Source: Cristatella mucedo | Taxonomy: Eukaryota; Bryozoa; Phylactolaemata; Cristatellidae | Direction of reading: 5' to 3' | Assembly: GCA_009760855.2 (NCBI GenBank) | Contig: WPIO01000020.1 | Coordinates: forward strand, 5,899,501 to 5,963,500 | DNA length: 64,000 nt | Shown: piece after piece, positions 58,493 through 64,000 of the stretch | Position numbering within the stretch: position 1 is the first letter of the stretch | How the letters are laid out: each line of letters starts with the position of its first letter | Notes under the pieces: generated by a model | Told to the model about the DNA's origin: nothing | What the model saw: the letters and a program-made list of their open reading frames with translations, nothing else | Database searches by the model: none | Made by a program: the position numbers and the translations under genes

Positions 58493-61400
58493 CTACTTCC
58501 GGCCCCTCCTGCCGCCAGCCTTCTTCGCCGGAGTGGCAGCCTGAAAGTGGCAAACCAAAGCATGGCAGCGGCTGTGGTGGCTGGCAGTCAGCAAGCTCGA
58601 GCCGTTTACTCGTCCGCTGGCCGTAACCACGGCCACGCCAGCTCAAGTAGCCCACAGGTGAGCAGCTACGGCTCGGCAGAGGGCGCTTCTTGGTGCGCTC
58701 ACCTTCTTGGGAGCGGCAGCTTTGGTCGGCGACTTCTTCGGACTACCGTTACGCGCCGGCACTTTCTTGGGCGAGGCGGCGGCCTTGGCCTTCTTGGCAG
58801 GAGGCGGCGCAGCCTTCTTGGCAGAGCCCGTGCTGGTCCTGGTCTTTCTGGGCTCGGCCGGGGCAGCTATGGACGAGTGCCGAGAGCACGTTATGAAACC
58901 GGCTGGCCACCGGAAGCACAAAGCGATGGCACACACCACAGGAAGCTCATGCGATCGAGCTTGGAGAGCGCCACGTGGCGGCTCCGAGCCACGTGCCCGA
59001 CTGCTATTCAAGCTGGAGTGATGCGAATGCCAGTCACTTGCAAGCTGGAGCGATGGCTGCAACAAGTATCGTGCTGGCGAGGCTACATAAACGGGGGGGG
59101 GGGGGGGGGGGCTTCCGAACTTCAACACAGCTAGTGAGGTGCCCACGGGTGGCACTGGCACGGGTCGACGGCCGAAGCAAGCCAATCCATGATGCACAAA
59201 GCCAATGATAGGCAAACAAGGAGGCACGAGCATTACCGTCAGCCACGGCGGCCGCACGTGGACGCTTGGTCCCGGCTTTCTCTGCAGCCGTGCCGCTCCG
59301 TGAGCTGCCGATATCATCGCGGCCAAGGATGACCTTGGCCTCCTAAAGAGAGGGCACGCCAGATGCTAAAAACCAGCTCGCCGCCTGTGAGCGCATGCGC
59401 CTCGACGGGTGGTTACAGGCGTGTGATGGCAACAGATGGCCTTGCACGCGTGCAATGTTAGCAAGCCGTGCACACGCGCACGCGTCAAGCTCACAGTGGC
59501 GGGCCGCTGCAGCAGCTGCTGCCGGGAGAGGCAACGATGAGGGAGCGAGCTGTAACGGAAAGGAGAGGACGTACGGCAACCGTCGCTTTCATGGTGCGAC
59601 CTTTCTTGAGCGGCGCTGCCGCTGGCTCCTCGGCCTCTTTCTTCTCGTTTTCCTCGGCCTTGGCTTCGTCGACGACAGGTGCTGCAGCTGCTGCCGGAGC
59701 GGCGGGCACCTCGGCCGCTGGCTTGGCGTCCTCGCTAGCAGTGGCTGACACGCTGCTGACTGCCTGCGTCTCGCTTCGTGTGTTGCCCAGCTCCTCGCCG
59801 GCCAGCAGCTCTTTGGCCTCCTAAGCGAATTAGAGGTGGTGAGTGTCGACCTCTGGCGCGGCCCGAGGTGGTGCAAACGTCTGCAAGCGAACTGGCGCCG
59901 CGGCTACGAGGGGCGATTCGGCGGCGACGGCGGCAGACACCGAGCGACGCAGCGAGCGGGCAACGTCGGCGGTGACTCACAGCCGCCGTGGCCTTCATGG
60001 TGCGTCCTTTCTTCAGCGGCGCAGCAAGCGCTTTCTCGGCCGTGTCGCTGCGCGTGGCGCCCAGCTTCTCTCCTTGCAGGATCGCCTTGCCTTCCTGTGC
60101 GAGCGACAGACAGGGGACTCGACGGCTGGTCGAGTGCACGAGAGAGCCGCACGTGCACGCGGCGGCGTGAATCCAAGGGCTGAAACCCTGCGAGACAGCC
60201 CAGCCCAGCGCGACGGAGTGGCAAAGTAGGATCCATGCAGAGCGAGGCGTGCACGAGGAATAGAGGAGGATTGACAAAGGAAGAAGAGAAGCAGGAGAAG
60301 CAGCTGCTGGAGCAGCAGTAAGGGGAAGGGAAAAGACGTGAGGACGAGCGGGGAAGACAAAGGGTACTTTATGGACCGAACGCGAAACCGATTCGGCCAC
60401 TGCAGGCACATTCGATAGCGCCGCTGCACGAACGGATAGGCCGCCGCGGGTGTATGTTAAGAGGTCCAGCCGGGGCTAACAAAAGCCGCTGCTGTGCCGA
60501 CCTTGGCCGTGACCTTCATAGTCGAGCCTTTCTTCAGTGCCCCGGCCTTAGCGGCGGCAGCAGCCTTGCCACTTCCCTTCGGCCTGCCACGGCCTCGGCC
60601 GGCGGGCGCCTTCTTGGCATCGTCGGCAGCACCCTCTTCGCCGTCCTCAGCCTCCTCGCCCTCCTTGAAATGAGCAGGGCGCACGAACGATGCGACCGAA
60701 GAGCGAACGGTGTGCGCGCGCACACAGCAGGATCGGTGCAAGTGCTCGCATCCAAGAGAATCATCAGCCAATCAGCCGCTGAAGGAATCCGCTCATCATG
60801 ATCAATCAGCCGCTGAAGGAATCCTGCGCAAAACGAACGCCTGGCTGTAGCGGGAAGTAGCGCGGCCACCAAGTTACACCAAGTCGTAAGGATCGAGACG
60901 GCGGCCCCGCAAAAACGAGCACACAGCCTTTTTATAGTCAGGCTTGGGCTAACGCATCTTTTGTTGGGGGTTCCCAAAACAAAGATGGTCCAATGTGGTG
61001 ATACAAGAGGTTCAGAGAGATCAACAAGAGAAACCGATGCTATGGACTCGAGGGAATCGAGTGCTGCCAGAGAATATAAATAATAAATAAATCCTAGCTG
61101 ATTAAACAGCCTCTTTTTTTGTATAGCAACAGAAGAGCCTTTACGGCTATCACCACCGCTTGCAGCGGCAATAAAGGATTGCCCACCGTAGGAATCGAAC
61201 CCACGACCTCGGGACCGAGGCCGTGAAAGCAACCACTTAACCTAGTGAGCCATCACGGCTCACCATAAAGGGACCTGCAATCGAGGAGTGCTCTCGAGGT
61301 TGCTGCCCTGCTCATCCCAGCTCGATCAGCAATGCAGGTCGCAGGTAAACGGCTCAATGAGGCAGCTCATCCTGGATTCACCCTCAACCGTGTTCGTTAA

Positions 61401-61907
61401 TCAATTTCATCCCTTTGTCTCTTTTGGCAGGAGCTGTCACAGGCTAGCTATAGGTAGCTGCAGAAAAACCTTACTGAGAGACACAGCGACTCCAATATAT
61501 TGTCCAAGATATGGCAATTACTATAAGGGCAAGTGATACAATCAACCACAGGTAAGACATTCGATTAGCATGATCCGGCAGATCACGAGGCACAGACGAC
61601 TAGCGAGACAAAAAAAACCTGTGCAGTCCACAACCATGCACGCTGGATGCACGGACTCCACCAGGTAAGCCTCCGTTCAGCGATGGGGGATGGGCAGATT
61701 TGCTGCTTCGCATGGTCAGCCGAGCTAGCTAGTTAGTGAGGGACGCACCTGGGCTTCCTTAGAATCAGCAGTCGCCTCGTTCGGCTGGTCGCCGGCAGTC
61801 GGTCCCTCGGCTGCCGGGGCAGCAGCAGTCTCTGCTGCAGCACCTGCAGCAGGTTCGGTTTCCATGGGCTGCGTATCCGGCTGAGCCGACTCTGCAGCAG
61901 CAGGTTC
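58493..61907 (-). CDS. AT-hook, Lys/Ala-rich nuclear protein with repeated exon module (5' end missing)
   Basis: Seven minus-strand exons, in transcript order 61907-61749, 60663-60502, 60094-59981, 59820-59575, 59342-59237, 58866-58703 and 58540-58493, join in frame to 332 residues and a TAG. Exon 1 is acidic/Ala-rich (ESAQPDTQPMETEP). Exon 2 has an AT-hook, GRGRGRPKGSG, and ends LKKGSTMKVTAK. Exons 3 and 4 begin E(G/A)K-x-(I/L)L-x-G-(E)-x-LG-x-TRS and end PLKKGRTMKATxA; exon 5 has only the opening part (EAKVILGRDDIGSSRS). Exon 6 is histone H1-like with SPKK motifs, exon 7 ends GGRRGRK. It probably binds the DNA minor groove in chromatin. No starting ATG exon was found; one may lie above 61910. 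The exon 2 donor is weak (AAG|gtcggc). I do not know the repeat module as a named domain. Confidence 0.8.
59092..59110. repeat. G-homopolymer in an intron of the AT-hook gene
   Basis: About 19 consecutive G on the plus strand. Confidence 0.95.
61085..61265 (-). mobile_element. SINE1, best-preserved copy
   Basis: Minus strand: GGTGAGCCGTGATGGCTCAC starts a tRNA-like head with A-box region GGCTCACTAGGTTAAGTGG and B box GGTTCGATTCC. The body is CAATCCTTTATTGCCGCTGC, AAGCGGTGGTGATAGCCGTA, and the end GAGGCTGTTTAATCAGCTAG. It lies inside the first visible intron of the AT-hook gene, same strand. Confidence 0.92.
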
Positions 61908-62049
61908 CTGCAACGAAGGCTCCAGTTGCCGATGCCACCAAATATCGACAGCAGCTGCTCAAGCTAGAAAGCTGCGGTGAAATAGCAGCAGCACTAGCAG
62001 CTCAACGGGTCATAGACTGCAGTGAGCAGCTATCATAACCAGAAATAGC

Positions 62050-62125
62050 AATAGTAATAATTCGTCATTCGCATACCACCTTAAGAGAGCTAAATCGGGT
62101 TCTAGGCACTTCACGTGTGCTAAAA
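62050..62125 (-). mobile_element. SINE2/LINE A tail
   Basis: CACCTTAAGAGAGCTAAATC, GGGTTCTAGGCACTTCACGT and GTGCTAAAAAG: terminal part only, so the parent family is uncertain. Confidence 0.55.
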
Positions 62126-64000
62126 AGAAGCAACAAGCCAATAACGAATGAAGACTTTGCAGCCATACTAAACGCTAGCCAGAGGCTGCGAGCAGCACTC
62201 GATGTCTGCACTGGCCGTCGCCCAGGGCGGGCGATTCCTTCTTCAACAGCTTATGGGGAACGACCATAAGAAGGAGGGGGAGGGTAACTCTCAGGATCAG
62301 ATATGCATGATCGCATGATGCAGACTAAATACCTCGCCATTATGAATCCTTAGCCATAGGTTCGCAGCCAGAGCCTTACAGGTGTGGGGTATTAGTAAAC
62401 TCTAATGATATGAGCCGAGAGAGATATTGAGCACCGTGAAGCTCTTAAGAGAGCGAGTGGACCCTTGGAAACCCGACATAATCTTTAACAGAGATAGTCG
62501 GACAAACGTTGGAGAGGACCATGCCGGCTACAAGACGTGGCATACGGCAGTAACAGCAGCATCCTTACAGCTACACGTAGCCTGCCTGCAGCCTAAAGCT
62601 CTAAAGGGGAGGACTGCAGCAGCAGGCGGAATAAGTCAATTGACCGACTTCGCCCTGCCAGAGTTTACAGAAACAAGCGCTCGGAAATTCCAAGGTCGAT
62701 GGCTGCTGGAAGCAGGTGTCCTTTCGAGCGTAAGCGTGCGCACGTGATGAAGAACTCGACCTAAGCGTGATGCGACCAAATCCTGCTTTCGATACAGTCA
62801 GCTCGAGTGTCAAGTGAGTGCAAGGACTAGCGAACACGTAGGGACGGCGCCAACAGAGTGACTGTCAACTAAACAACGTCGTCTGCCCATCCATCTGCCA
62901 TGCTGGGGTAAATTATCAGAATTGTGAGAGAGAAGAGCACAAACGCCTGCGCACGAACGCTCGTGCTTACAAGAGCCGTTGCAGTCAGAAGCAGCAGCAG
63001 CGAAATAATTGTCCGGCGACGACTCGTATTGCAACTGAAAAACATCACGAGGCCACCGACACTAGTCTCACCTAATTTTCCAGTAACACCAAAAGCTGAT
63101 GAGGAATATGAAAGCTAAGAAACTATCCTCTTTACAAATATAAACGGCATATTTTTTGGACGTTGCATCTATGCGCACTCACTGATGAACGAAAGAACAT
63201 ATTTTAGCTATAGCCGTTGACCGAACTATAAGAATGTCTACAAAAATACAACAAGAAAAGGTTTTGATAGGATATTCCATGCAGCCTAATGGGTATTTGA
63301 CTCATTACTCAACTACGACATTAAAACAGTAGGGCAGAGCCACAGGTGGCAGGGCAAAAACCCCCACCTTAACGACGAGGGGTCACCAGAGGTCACGTAT
63401 TACAGCTTAGGTAGTAAACATAGGAACGTCTTGCAGATGGCTCAGCAATCCCTCATAGGTCAAGCTCAAGAGGTAGGCCTATGATAGCCATTTTAGGGCA
63501 TCCAAACAGCACCAAAAAAGCAGAAGTCAGTTTGAACGTCTAGCAGGCATGCTTCACAGAGTAGTCGTCTGACAATCGAAGCACACATTCTGCCTACCAT
63601 AGCAGCACTCAGCACAGGGCTACACGGCAATGCTCTTAGGCATACGTCACCGGAAACTCAGAGCCAACCAAAAGACCGAATTGAAGACGTCGAGAGGGCA
63701 CGAGCACAACTCTTCTGCTGAGGTGCGGTGGGGGGGGGGGAATGTGGTGACCTGTATGACACACCAACCATGGCAACCAAGCAAGTTGTTAATTTCCTCG
63801 AGGGAAATGGCAGGAAGCGAAGGCAAGCAGAATTTTGATGAAGACAGTGAGCAAAACGCTGGAGTTAGGCAGTCGATTAAGTTAGCTGCTTTGATGTCCT
63901 CAGGAGGGTTTACTGAAAAGCATGCAATCTACTATTTCCCCAAAGCTATGTGGCCGTACGCTCGACTTGACGAAAAATCTTTATAATTGTTGAAAAATGG
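62126..64000. other. Unassigned right end
   Basis: No recognised gene. Three plus-strand frames have non-repetitive composition: 62427-62747 (TVKLLRERVDPWKPDIIFNR), 63291-63483 without ATG (HRWQGKNPHLNDEGSPEVTY) and 63630-63986. None shows a domain I know, and no consistent splice junctions link them. Confidence 0.35.

Noticed and set aside
61085-61265. tRNA gene
   Set aside because: A and B boxes are present, but the sequence has a SINE body and recurs ten times with variable boxes; no clean cloverleaf with CCA-compatible acceptor stem.
62860-62900. ATG start exon for the AT-hook gene (minus strand, MADGWADD)
   Set aside because: The acidic start is attractive, but the only following donor-like site (GTTGTT) is poor and the frame stops three codons later.

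Overview
The window is nuclear DNA from an animal, most likely an invertebrate. Its genes are split by introns with GT-AG boundaries, plus one GC-AG intron. It carries L2-type LINEs with (AAT)n tails, tRNA-derived SINEs, a decayed Tigger/pogo transposon and long microsatellites. There are no bacterial operons, no CRISPR array and no rRNA. I cannot name the species. Base composition is patchy: about 1-28 kb is AT-rich and gene-poor, while 28-30, 36-39, 43.8-51 and 57-62 kb are GC- and CpG-rich, and the recognisable multi-exon genes lie in or next to those GC-rich blocks.

Layout. 1-13 kb: fragments of two LINE families (called A and B here), a Tigger-like pseudogene (2481-3790, minus strand), and a CUB-like membrane-protein reading frame (5945-6991) broken by two in-frame stops. 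9.6-12.8 kb is a nest of LINE copies inserted into one another. 13-18.5 kb: microsatellites and SINE/LINE tails. 18.7-26.7 kb: a roughly 172-bp tandem repeat arranged in inverted arrays on either side of a 4-kb block bounded by inverted terminal-repeat-like sequences. 26.7-41.3 kb: repeats, CpG-rich DNA and a nearly intact LINE A reverse transcriptase (39715-41263, minus).

Four gene-sized loci are worth a reader's time. (1) 41707-44648 (+), two exons, 494 aa: a type II membrane protein whose C-terminal half looks like a beta-propeller or glycosyltransferase resembling fungal beta-mannosyltransferases (tentative). (2) 49549-57588 (+), six exons, 301 aa: a complete mitochondrial carrier of the SLC25A34/35 type. 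(3) 58493-61907 (-), at least seven exons: a Lys/Ala-rich nuclear protein with an AT-hook, a repeated exon module and SPKK motifs; it converges on the carrier gene. (4) 5945-6991 (+): the CUB-like frame.

The loci share no obvious pathway. The clearest story of cooperation is among the mobile elements: the tRNA-headed SINE2 ends in the same tail sequence as LINE A, as expected if LINE A machinery copied it. SINE1 copies are scattered across the window, with several in gene flanks and introns.
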